DNA from: Bacillota bacterium
GTDB taxonomy: Bacteria; Bacillota; Clostridia; Oscillospirales; Ruminococcaceae
Direction of reading: 5' to 3'
Length of the DNA stretch: 64,000 bases
Assembly (NCBI GenBank): GCA_023457355.1
Contig: JAEWLW010000038.1
Location: 124,001-188,000, forward strand
Notes under the pieces: generated by a model
Told to the model about the DNA's origin: nothing
The model's input: only the letters and a program-made list of their open reading frames with translations
The model's database searches: none
Position numbers and translations under genes: made by a program
Part shown: one piece after another, positions 34,296 to 41,641 of the stretch
How positions within the stretch are numbered: position 1 is the first letter of the stretch
How the letters are laid out: every line of letters starts with the position of its first letter

Positions 34296-36197
34296 ATGGA
34301 AACTCGTTTTCTCCCCATCACAGCTGAAGAAATGCGCGCGCGCGGCTGGCAGCAGGCGGATTTTGTCTGCGTTACCGGCGACGCCTATGTCGACCACCCC
34401 AGCTTTGGCATTGCGATTATCTCCCGTCTGCTTGAACGGCTGGGTTACCGCGTGGCCATTCTCTCCCAGCCCGATTTAAACGACGCCGAAGCTTTCAGCC
34501 GCTTTGGCAGGCCAAAATACGCCTTCATGATTACGGCGGGCAACATCGATTCGATGGTCTCCAACTATACCGTTGCCAAGCGCCGCCGCACGCAGGACGC
34601 TTACTCCCCGACCGACGCGCAAAACCGTCGGCCCGACCACGCCGCGACGGTCTATTCCCGCGCAGCCAAGACCGCCTATCCCGACTGCCCGGTTATTCTG
34701 GGCGGCATCGAAGCCTCTCTGCGCCGCTTTGCCCACTACGACTACTGGGCGGACTGCGTCATGCCCTCGATTCTTGTCGATTCAGGTGCGGACATGGTCT
34801 CCTACGGCATGGGCGAAAAACAGACTGAAATCATCGCCGCAAGGCTGGCGGCCGGTGAGCCTGTTTCTGCGCTGACCGATATCCGGGGAACCGTCTGCTA
34901 TATCACGCCGGATCAAATCCCCAACGGCACGGTGAGCTGCCCCTCGTTTGAAAAGGTGGGAAGCGATAAATCCGCCTATGTGCGCGCCTTCAAGCTCTGG
35001 TTGGACGAGCAGGATGCCGTCACCGGCCGCCCCGTGCTGCAAAAGCACGGCGCGCGCTATGTGCTGCAAAATCCGCCCATGCCGCTTTTGACCCGCGAGG
35101 AGCTCGACGCCGTATTCACCATGCCGTTCGCGAGGGCCTACCACCCCAGCTATGAGGCGCTTGGCGGCGTCAAGGCCATTGAAGAGGTCGAGTTTTCGAT
35201 TATGCACAACCGCGGCTGCTACGGCCACTGCAATTTCTGCTCCATCGCGGTGCATCAGGGGCGGCAGGTCGTTTCGCGCAGCGTCGGTTCGGTTTTGGAA
35301 GAGGCCGAAAGCTTTGTGGGCAATCCGCGCTTTAAGGGCTATATCCACGACGTGGGCGGCCCCACGGCCAACTTCCGCTATCCGTCCTGTCAAAAGCAGG
35401 AGACAAAGGGGTTGTGCAAGGATAAAAAGTGCCTGGGCAACCCAGCCTGCCCCGCTGTAAGGGTCGACCATGGCGAATACCTTGAGCTGCTGCGCCGCCT
35501 GCGGGCGATTAAGGGCGTTAAAAAGGTGTTTGTGCGCTCAGGGCTGCGCTTTGACTATATCATGCTGGACAAGGACGACACGTTTTTAAAGGAACTGGTC
35601 GCCAACCATATCAGCGGGCAGCTCAAAGTCGCGCCGGAGCATTGCAGCGACGCCGTGCTGGACGCGATGGGCAAGCCCCATGTGGAAGTCTATGAGCGGT
35701 TTGTCAAAAAGTTCTATCAGTGCACGAAGCAGGCGGGCAAGGAGCAGTACCTCGTCCCCTACCTGATGAGCTCCCACCCCGGCAGTACCATCCGCGACGC
35801 GGTGGCACTGTCGCTTTTCCTGAAGAAAAACCATATGCGTCCCGAACAGGTTCAGGATTTTTACCCGACGCCGGGCACCATTTCGACCTGCATGTTCTAT
35901 ACCGGTGTCGACCCCCTGACCGGCCGGGAAATTTATGTTCCGAAAACCGACCGTGAAAAACAGCGTCAGCGCGCGCTGCTGCAATATTTTAAGCCCGAAA
36001 ACCGCCGCATTGTCATTGAGGCGCTTGAAGAAATTCACCGAACCGACCTCATCGGCACCGGCCCGGACTGTCTGGTCGCGCCAGACCGGCAATATCAGCA
36101 AAAGCTGGCCGAAAAGCGGACAGCCCAGCAGCACCTGGGCAGCCGCGGCAAGCCCCTGCGCCGCGCCGCCGGCAACAAACCGGGGGGCAGGCGATGA
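34296..36197 (+). CDS. ygiQ: YgiQ-family radical SAM protein
   Basis: A 633-residue radical SAM enzyme of unknown substrate. The N-terminal domain (about 1-290) is the YgiQ-specific part with FVCVTGDAYVDHPSFG at its start. The iron-sulphur site is CYGHCNFC (C-x3-C-x2-C) near residue 308. A C-terminal KNHMRPEQVQDFYPTPGT segment and a basic tail rich in Gln and Arg follow. ATG has AAGAGG upstream. Its end overlaps the next gene in an ATGA, so the proteins are translated together. Confidence 0.92.
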   Translation: METRFLPITAEEMRARGWQQADFVCVTGDAYVDHPSFGIAIISRLLERLGYRVAILSQPDLNDAEAFSRFGRPKYAFMITAGNIDSMVSNYTVAKRRRTQDAYSPTDAQNRRPDHAATVYSRAAKTAYPDCPVILGGIEASLRRFAHYDYWADCVMPSILVDSGADMVSYGMGEKQTEIIAARLAAGEPVSALTDIRGTVCYITPDQIPNGTVSCPSFEKVGSDKSAYVRAFKLWLDEQDAVTGRPVLQKHGARYVLQNPPMPLLTREELDAVFTMPFARAYHPSYEALGGVKAIEEVEFSIMHNRGCYGHCNFCSIAVHQGRQVVSRSVGSVLEEAESFVGNPRFKGYIHDVGGPTANFRYPSCQKQETKGLCKDKKCLGNPACPAVRVDHGEYLELLRRLRAIKGVKKVFVRSGLRFDYIMLDKDDTFLKELVANHISGQLKVAPEHCSDAVLDAMGKPHVEVYERFVKKFYQCTKQAGKEQYLVPYLMSSHPGSTIRDAVALSLFLKKNHMRPEQVQDFYPTPGTISTCMFYTGVDPLTGREIYVPKTDREKQRQRALLQYFKPENRRIVIEALEEIHRTDLIGTGPDCLVAPDRQYQQKLAEKRTAQQHLGSRGKPLRRAAGNKPGGRR

Positions 36198-37150
36198 AAC
36201 AATCCAAAAGCCGCAAACAGCGCAGCCAGCGCATTTCCCCGCTGGCAATTTTGATTATTGCGATTTTCAGCGCCGTTTCGTGGTATCAGACTGAATATAA
36301 GCCCACGCAGAAGGCCGTCCCCGCACTGGCCGAAAATGTCATCGCCCAGGTGCAGGTGCTCGATGTCGGGCAGGGCAGCAGCCTGCTGCTGCGCACCGGG
36401 GGCGGCGAAAACGGCTACGCCGTGCTCATCGACGGCGGCGAACGTTCCGCTTCCCAGTCTGTTTGTGACGCGTTGGAGTCCGCCGGCATCACCCGCCTGG
36501 ATCTGGTGGTGATGACCCACCCGCATACCGACCATTTCGGCGGCCTGATTTCAGTGTTGGAAAATTACCGGGTGGATGCCCTCTGGATGCCCGCCGTCCC
36601 TGAAAAGCTGGCCCCTACCAACAGTACCTTTGAAAGCTTCCTCGATGCGCTTGAGGAAAACGGCTGTGAGATTGTGCAGCCGACAGCGCCGCGCACCGAG
36701 GCACTGGGCGACCGTGTCACATTACAGCTGCTCGACGCCTTTGTCCCCGACCCGGATAACCTGAACGATACGTCGCTGTGCATGAGAATTGACGCAGGAA
36801 GCGCTTCCTTTCTGGTGACCGGCGACGGGGAATCCGCCGTGGAGCAGGCGCTGCTTGAAAACAAAGCGCCGGTTTCCGCCGATATTTTTGTCGCGGGCCA
36901 TCACGGCAGCAACACCTCAAACAAACAGGAATTTTTAAACGCCGTCAGCCCTGCGGCCAGCGTCATTTCCTGCGGGCGGGATAATGCGTATAACCTGCCC
37001 AACGCCAAGGCGCTGGCCCGGCTCTCAGCTTTTGGGGCGGTTTACCGCACCGACTTAAACGGCGCCGTCACCTTTTCAACCGACGGCAACGCTATCTGGA
37101 TTACCGCAAACAACATTAACGACGCAGTCAGCGCAAAGGAGGCGGCATAA
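36194..37150 (+). CDS. Membrane-anchored MBL-fold hydrolase (ComEC C-terminal-domain type)
   Basis: A 318-residue metallo-beta-lactamase-fold protein with one N-terminal membrane helix (about 17-31), so the enzyme domain probably faces outwards. The metal site THPHTDH is at 108-114; later ligands are in VTGDGE and AGHHGSN. This fold is the nuclease part that in ComEC is fused to the DNA channel. Here the ComEC at 54871 has lost those motifs, so this protein might supply the activity, but that is inference. ATG overlaps ygiQ. In many Clostridia the next gene is a small DUF3006 protein; here DUF3006 is fused to NiaR. Confidence 0.88.
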   Translation: MKQSKSRKQRSQRISPLAILIIAIFSAVSWYQTEYKPTQKAVPALAENVIAQVQVLDVGQGSSLLLRTGGGENGYAVLIDGGERSASQSVCDALESAGITRLDLVVMTHPHTDHFGGLISVLENYRVDALWMPAVPEKLAPTNSTFESFLDALEENGCEIVQPTAPRTEALGDRVTLQLLDAFVPDPDNLNDTSLCMRIDAGSASFLVTGDGESAVEQALLENKAPVSADIFVAGHHGSNTSNKQEFLNAVSPAASVISCGRDNAYNLPNAKALARLSAFGAVYRTDLNGAVTFSTDGNAIWITANNINDAVSAKEAA

Positions 37151-37153
37151 ATA

Positions 37154-37879
37154 ATGGTCTTATCCATCGACCGTATCGAAGGTAACTTCGCCATCTGTGA
37201 GGATGAGCAGCGGCAGCAGCATCAGATTCCGCTGGCAGCGCTGCCCGAGGGCGCCGGAGAGGGCGATATTCTCCGCCAGACCGAAAACGGTTACCGGCTG
37301 GATGTGCGGGAGACCGGCCGCAGGCGCAAGGCTGTTTCAGAGCGGCTTTCGCGTCTGGGTGCCGCATCGCGCCGAAGCGCGGTCGCACAGCTGCTGGAAC
37401 AGGCCAACGAACCGCTGAGCGCTTCGGCGCTGGCCGATAAATTTCGCGTCAGCCGTCAGATTATCGTCGGCGATATCGCGCTACTGCGCGCTTCCGGTGC
37501 GCCGGTGGTGGCAACCCCGCGCGGTTATTTGATGGAGTGCACCGCCGAGAACAGTACAACGCAGGACTACACCGTCGCCTGTCGTCATGAGAGCGCGGAA
37601 CAGCTTTTGCAGGAGCTGTATATCGCCGTGGATCAGGGCGCGACCGTCCGGGACGTCATTGTGGAGCACCCGCTTTACGGGCAGCTCACCGGCCAGCTTC
37701 AAATCAGCTCCCGTTTTGAGGCCGACCGTTTTATCAGGGCGCTGGCCGCCTCAGCGGCTTCGCCCCTTTCACAACTTACCGGCGGCATCCACCTGCACAC
37801 ACTGCGCTGCCCCGACCGCGCCTGTTTTGAACGTATAAAGGCCCAGCTGAAAAAAGCGGGGATTTTGGTTTCGGAATAA
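37154..37879 (+). CDS. niaR: DUF3006-NiaR fusion, transcriptional repressor of NAD synthesis type
   Basis: A 241-residue protein with two unrelated parts. Residues 1-66 (MVLSIDRIEGNFAICEDE through IPLAALPEGAGEGDIL) are a DUF3006 domain, normally a separate small gene after an MBL hydrolase. Residues 71-125 are an HTH_11 helix-turn-helix (SASALADKFRVSRQIIVGDI) and residues 143-238 a 3H domain with three histidine sites (CRHESAEQ at 145, VEHPLYG at 172, GIHLHT at 213/215), as in NiaR/YrxA, which represses NAD-salvage genes when bound to nicotinic acid. No internal start codon with a ribosome site was seen, so it looks like a true fusion. AAAGGAGG precedes the ATG. Confidence 0.85.
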   Translation: MVLSIDRIEGNFAICEDEQRQQHQIPLAALPEGAGEGDILRQTENGYRLDVRETGRRRKAVSERLSRLGAASRRSAVAQLLEQANEPLSASALADKFRVSRQIIVGDIALLRASGAPVVATPRGYLMECTAENSTTQDYTVACRHESAEQLLQELYIAVDQGATVRDVIVEHPLYGQLTGQLQISSRFEADRFIRALAASAASPLSQLTGGIHLHTLRCPDRACFERIKAQLKKAGILVSE

Positions 37880-37908
37880 CCGTCCTAACAGACCGCCTTA
37901 AAAAATTG

Positions 37909-37952
37909 ACAGCCGATATGCTGCCCTCACGGACAGCCTGTCGGCTGTTTTA
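37909..37952 (+). terminator. Terminator after the NiaR fusion
   Basis: ACAGCCGA (37909-37916) pairs with TCGGCTGT (37941-37948) across a 24-nt loop, followed by TTTTAT. Further small hairpins occupy 37971-38010; copy E of the dispersed element follows. Confidence 0.6.
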
Positions 37953-38058
37953 TAATTCTTTCGTTTTAAGGCAGTACTGCAATAAAAAACTGCCATGCCC
38001 TTTTTGCGACGCATGGAATAGCCGCGCCCCAATCTGGCTACAGTAGACAATGACATCT

Positions 38059-38205
38059 TATACTGCTCAGCTAAAAACCACGACCGCTATACGGCTATTC
38101 TTTTCGCCATCCACCGTCCTCGTCCTTGCTGGGCGCCAGCCTGCCGGCATCCTCTTCCTTGCCTGACAAAAAATATCTTCCAAAGCTTGTCCGCCGATTT
38201 TTATC
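38059..38205 (-). repeat. Dispersed intergenic element, copy E (divergent)
   Basis: An inverted, degenerate relative of copies A-D. On the minus strand it reads ATATTTTTTGTCAGGCAAGG, then the hairpin GGCAGGCTGGCGCCC, and ends with a TATA-containing sequence at the left (38059-38070). The first conserved block is strongly changed, so this is the weakest of the inverted copies. It fills the gap between the NiaR fusion and the HD gene. Confidence 0.35.
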
Positions 38206-38214
38206 TGGAATGTA

Positions 38215-38874
38215 TTACATCATCGCAACACCGTTGATGCAAAGGTGGAATTGAAAATCGAAAAACTTGGCCGCCTTGCGGCAGAGCAGCATGCGTTCCA
38301 GAAAAATTTCAAAATAGTCGGCCAGCGTGCTTAAATTCGAATCAATGGTCAGCACAAGCGTAATGGTGCGCGACTGCTTGTCAATTTTAAGCGACGACTG
38401 TTCCACCGAATAATTCACGCGGTCGTGGATGTCAAAGCTGGCGACGTCGCGGTTGCGCACGCGCGAACGGCGCACATCGCTCTTGTCTGCCAGAATCAGC
38501 GCGGCGGCCAGGGCGTTCACGGGGTGGGCGGTATGCTCGTCGTGGTTGCCGATGGCCGATACCACCTGCGCCACCTCCACGGGATCCATGCCCATCTTAT
38601 CGAGAATGCGAAAAGCCATTACCGCGCCCGACTGCGCATGGTCAATGCGGTTGACCACATTGCCGATATCGTGCATAAACCCTGCTATTTTTGCAAGCTC
38701 AATCGTGCGCACGTCGTACCCTAAATCGGTCAATATGTTTTGGGTCACAGCGGCGGTGCGCACCACATGCGCAAAACTGTGCTCGGTATAGCCCATACTT
38801 AAAAGCGATGCGTCCGCCTGTCGGATGTAGGCTTTAATTTCTTCACTGTTGGAAACTTCCCCATAAGTCACCAT
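38215..38874 (-). CDS. HD-domain phosphohydrolase
   Basis: A 219-residue protein with the metal-dependent HD fold: EHSFAHVVRTAAV supplies the first histidine, KIAGFMHDIGNV the HD pair, and AIGNHDEHTAHP and ALILADKSD the later metal ligands. Such proteins hydrolyse phosphomonoesters, nucleotides or cyclic dinucleotides; the specific substrate is not evident. The last 90 residues contain a beta-rich part (TITLVLTIDSNLS) not usual in the core. ATG follows AAGGGAGAG. It is transcribed divergently from cls. Confidence 0.85.
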   Translation of the reverse strand: MVTYGEVSNSEEIKAYIRQADASLLSMGYTEHSFAHVVRTAAVTQNILTDLGYDVRTIELAKIAGFMHDIGNVVNRIDHAQSGAVMAFRILDKMGMDPVEVAQVVSAIGNHDEHTAHPVNALAAALILADKSDVRRSRVRNRDVASFDIHDRVNYSVEQSSLKIDKQSRTITLVLTIDSNLSTLADYFEIFLERMLLCRKAAKFFDFQFHLCINGVAMM

Positions 38875-38975
38875 TCGGGTCTCTCCCTTGTTTTCTTTTA
38901 TTCTGCTCTCTCATACAATTTTCAGTATAGCGCGCGGATGTTAAATTTGCAATCGCGCGTTTGTAAGGAGAAATT

Positions 38976-40508
38976 ATGAAGCCACCACGACTTATGCGCC
39001 TGTTATGCTGCCGCGCCATACTGCTGTCGGCCTTTGTCTTGCTGGAAGCGGCACTGCTGATCACCGCTGTCTGGCTGCTGGCGCGCTGGTCGCCGCTTCT
39101 GGCACTGCTGCTGCATGCCATAAGCATGGCGGCGGTTTTGTATATTGTCTCAAAACATGACAACCCTTATTATAAACTGGCCTGGGTCGTCCTGATACTC
39201 ATGGTGCCCATTTTAGGCGGTATGATATACCTGCTTATTGGAAACAAGCGTCTGCCGCGGCGTTTAAAGCGCCAACTGGTGACATTCTATCGGCAGAGCC
39301 TGTCGCCCATCAGCATGGATTCCGGCAGCGGGACGGCGCTTGCCGCGCTGGATAAACATTTGGCCGCACAGAGCGTCTACCTGAAAAACTGTACCGGTTT
39401 TGCGGCATGGCCGCATACCGCCTGCGAATTTTTTTCCTCAGGCAGCGCTTTGTTTTCCCGCATGTGCAGCGAGCTGGAAGCGGCTGAAAAGTTTATTTTT
39501 CTCGAATATTTTATCATTGCCCCCGGCGTGCTGTGGGAGCGCATTCTGAGCATCCTTGAAAAAAAAGTGCGTGCCGGGGTACTGGTCCGGCTAATGTACG
39601 ACGACGTGGGCACCATCAACACCCTGCCGCGGCAATATGACCGGGTGCTGCGCAAAAAGGGCATCGAAGTCACCGTATTCAACCCCTGCCGCATTCATAT
39701 CAACGCCGCTATGAATTATCGCGACCACCGCAAGCTCTGCATCATCGACGGCAATGTCGGCTTTTGCGGGGGCGCCAACCTCGCAGACGAATATATCAAC
39801 CGCCTGCCCCGCTGCGCCCACTGGAAGGACTCCGGCATCCTGCTAAAAGGGCATGGCGTCTGGAACCTCACGCTGCTGTTTCTGGGGCTCTGGGGCTTTT
39901 CAAACGGTGAACAGCTGCCGGATTTTTCGCCCTTTGTCCCCACCGTCACCTGTCAAAGCGACGGCTTTGTTCAGGCGTTTGGCGACAGCCCGCTGGATAA
40001 CCTCTATGTCGCGGAGGCTTTTTGCCTGCAAGCTATTGCGCGCGCGACCAAATATATTTATATCACTACGCCTTATCTGGTGTTGGGGCATGAGATGGTC
40101 TCGGCACTGGGTACTGCGGCGCTTTCAGGGGTGGATGTGCGCATCATCACGCCGGCTGTTCCGGATAAGTGGTATGTTCATGTCATTTCACGCAGTTATT
40201 ATGGGGCGCTGCTGCGGTGCGGTGTGCGCATATTTGAATACCAGCCGGGTTTCATTCACGCCAAGCAGTTGGTCAGCGACGACATCACCGCCATGGTGGG
40301 CACCACCAACCTCGATTTTCGCAGCTTCTATCTGCATTTTGAGTGCGCGGTCTGCCTTTACGGCAGCACGGCGATTAAAAGCATTGTTGACGATGTGCAA
40401 AGCACGTTAAACCGCTGCCGCGAAATCACCTTCGGCGATACGCGCCGGTTCCCGCTCTGGCAGCGCGCCATGGCCGCCGTGCTGCGCCCTTTCGCACCGC
40501 TGTTCTAA
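38976..40508 (+). CDS. cls: Cardiolipin synthase
   Basis: A 510-residue phospholipase D-superfamily enzyme that condenses two phosphatidylglycerols into cardiolipin. Two N-terminal membrane helices are followed by the PLDNc segment LAWVVLILMVPILGGMIYLL. Two HKD sites are intact: HRKLCIIDG (near 250) and HAKQLVSDD (near 428), the latter followed by GTTNLDFRSF. ATG is preceded by AAGGAGA. A bidirectional hairpin terminator follows at 40543-40577. Confidence 0.95.
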   Translation: MKPPRLMRLLCCRAILLSAFVLLEAALLITAVWLLARWSPLLALLLHAISMAAVLYIVSKHDNPYYKLAWVVLILMVPILGGMIYLLIGNKRLPRRLKRQLVTFYRQSLSPISMDSGSGTALAALDKHLAAQSVYLKNCTGFAAWPHTACEFFSSGSALFSRMCSELEAAEKFIFLEYFIIAPGVLWERILSILEKKVRAGVLVRLMYDDVGTINTLPRQYDRVLRKKGIEVTVFNPCRIHINAAMNYRDHRKLCIIDGNVGFCGGANLADEYINRLPRCAHWKDSGILLKGHGVWNLTLLFLGLWGFSNGEQLPDFSPFVPTVTCQSDGFVQAFGDSPLDNLYVAEAFCLQAIARATKYIYITTPYLVLGHEMVSALGTAALSGVDVRIITPAVPDKWYVHVISRSYYGALLRCGVRIFEYQPGFIHAKQLVSDDITAMVGTTNLDFRSFYLHFECAVCLYGSTAIKSIVDDVQSTLNRCREITFGDTRRFPLWQRAMAAVLRPFAPLF

Positions 40509-40542
40509 TTCCAGACCTTTTCTGTGCCGCCTTCAGATAACA

Positions 40543-40577
40543 ACAGCTACGGAAACAGATCGCCATTTCCGTAGCTG
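40543..40577. terminator. Bidirectional terminator between cls and the lipoprotein gene
   Basis: A perfect 12-bp stem, CAGCTACGGAAA (40543-40554) with 40566-40577, between convergent genes. No strong T run. Confidence 0.7.
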
Positions 40578-40592
40578 CATGTGTATGAAGAT

Positions 40593-41036
40593 CTAACAGC
40601 TGTTATGAAAATAATAAAGCGTGCATTTATCGGTGTCATAATAATAAATATTGTAGTTATGAAATTGACCATAGGGTGCCATCGGGTCAATAATTTCAAG
40701 AGAAAAATAATCTTCCGTGCGCATCTGTGCGCTTTTAAAGCTAAACCAGTTTTCGTAACCATCTTTTAATACAATCCACTTATAATAATCTGTAAAAAAT
40801 GCATTTAACTGCACGATACCATCTTCGGTAACGGCGTTGTAGTAAGCGCTATTCTTAAATTTCCCGGTTGCTGTCTCATCATAATAATATTCGCAATAGT
40901 CGGTGTAATCCCTGAATCCTCCTGTTTCAAAATGCTCACTGGATGCACTGTACCCTTTTAAAACCTTATGCTGTCCACCACAGGAAGGTAATAAACACAG
41001 AACAAGCATCAGGAGAACCATGCAATATTTTTTCAT
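40593..41036 (-). CDS. Putative lipoprotein of unknown function
   Basis: A 147-residue exported protein. The signal peptide MKKYCMVLLMLVLCLLPSCG ends in the lipobox LPSC, so it should be lipidated at Cys19 and held on the outer face of the membrane. The mature part is very rich in Tyr, Phe, Asp and Asn (YDETATGKFKNSAYYNAVTE, YNIYYYDTDKCTLYYFH) and low in GC relative to its neighbours, which may mean recent transfer. I do not recognise a family. ATG follows GGAGCG. It follows the sigma-like gene of the next operon on the same strand. Confidence 0.7.
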   Translation of the reverse strand: MKKYCMVLLMLVLCLLPSCGGQHKVLKGYSASSEHFETGGFRDYTDYCEYYYDETATGKFKNSAYYNAVTEDGIVQLNAFFTDYYKWIVLKDGYENWFSFKSAQMRTEDYFSLEIIDPMAPYGQFHNYNIYYYDTDKCTLYYFHNSC

Positions 41037-41077
41037 GTCACACGCTCCATTGTCACGCTTTTCTCCACCATTATGCG

Positions 41078-41120
41078 AAAAACCAGTCCCCTTGCCCGCC
41101 TTGGGCAGAGGACTGGTTTT
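41078..41120 (-). terminator. Terminator of the GntR/ABC/sigma-like operon
   Basis: AAAACCAGTCC (41079-41089) pairs with 41110-41120, and GCCC/GGGC pairs form inside. On the minus strand it is followed by TTTTTCGC, just past the sigma-like stop at 41124. Confidence 0.8.
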
Positions 41121-41123
41121 CCA

Positions 41124-41594
41124 CTATGCCGCCATCGTCTGGCGAACCTTCTCGCAAAGCTTTTTGAGCACCCGGCTTACCTCTCCCTGCGGGCGGTCCA
41201 AAAGCCATGCAATTGTTTCGACCGGCTGCCGCTGTAAAACGGAAAGGAGCAGCACCGCCCGTTCCGGCAGCGGCATTTCACCTAATATCTCAAGCAGGCG
41301 GGCGCTGTCGGTATCATCCGGCGTCAGCGCCACCACCGCCATCAAATTGCGGCGGTAGCCCGCGCCGCAGACCGGCTCGCACCCTTTGACGACCTGCCAC
41401 AGTACTGAGAGCATCCGCTGTTCAAAGCTCTGCCCGGCAAGGGTGACATACCCTTCTACAAACACTTCCGCCATGGCGTAACGGGCTTCGGCCGCGTCCC
41501 CCAGCAAGTAGAGCGCCAGCCTGTAAAGCGCATCCGCAAGTTCGTCATAGCAGCGCGCATATTCCGATTTGCTCATCTTTACCGACTGAACCAT
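41124..41594 (-). CDS. Sigma-70 region 4-like (ECF-type) protein
   Basis: A 156-residue protein resembling a small RNA polymerase sigma factor. The C-terminal LPERAVLLLSVLQRQPVETI-AWLLDRPQGEVSRVLKKL is a region 4-like helix-turn-helix; the first half (CYDELADALYRLALYLLGD) resembles the region 2 start. The core promoter-melting residues of region 2 are weak, so it may be an anti-sigma partner-free relic or a specialised sigma. ATG at 41594 has GAGGAGAAGAGG upstream; the TTG further upstream (41618) is not needed. It is the last gene of an operon with a GntR regulator and an ABC transporter. Confidence 0.7.
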   Translation of the reverse strand: MVQSVKMSKSEYARCYDELADALYRLALYLLGDAAEARYAMAEVFVEGYVTLAGQSFEQRMLSVLWQVVKGCEPVCGAGYRRNLMAVVALTPDDTDSARLLEILGEMPLPERAVLLLSVLQRQPVETIAWLLDRPQGEVSRVLKKLCEKVRQTMAA

Positions 41595-41641
41595 GCCTCT
41601 TCTCCTCTTACTGCACAAGCCCCGCTTCTATTTCAGGAGCG

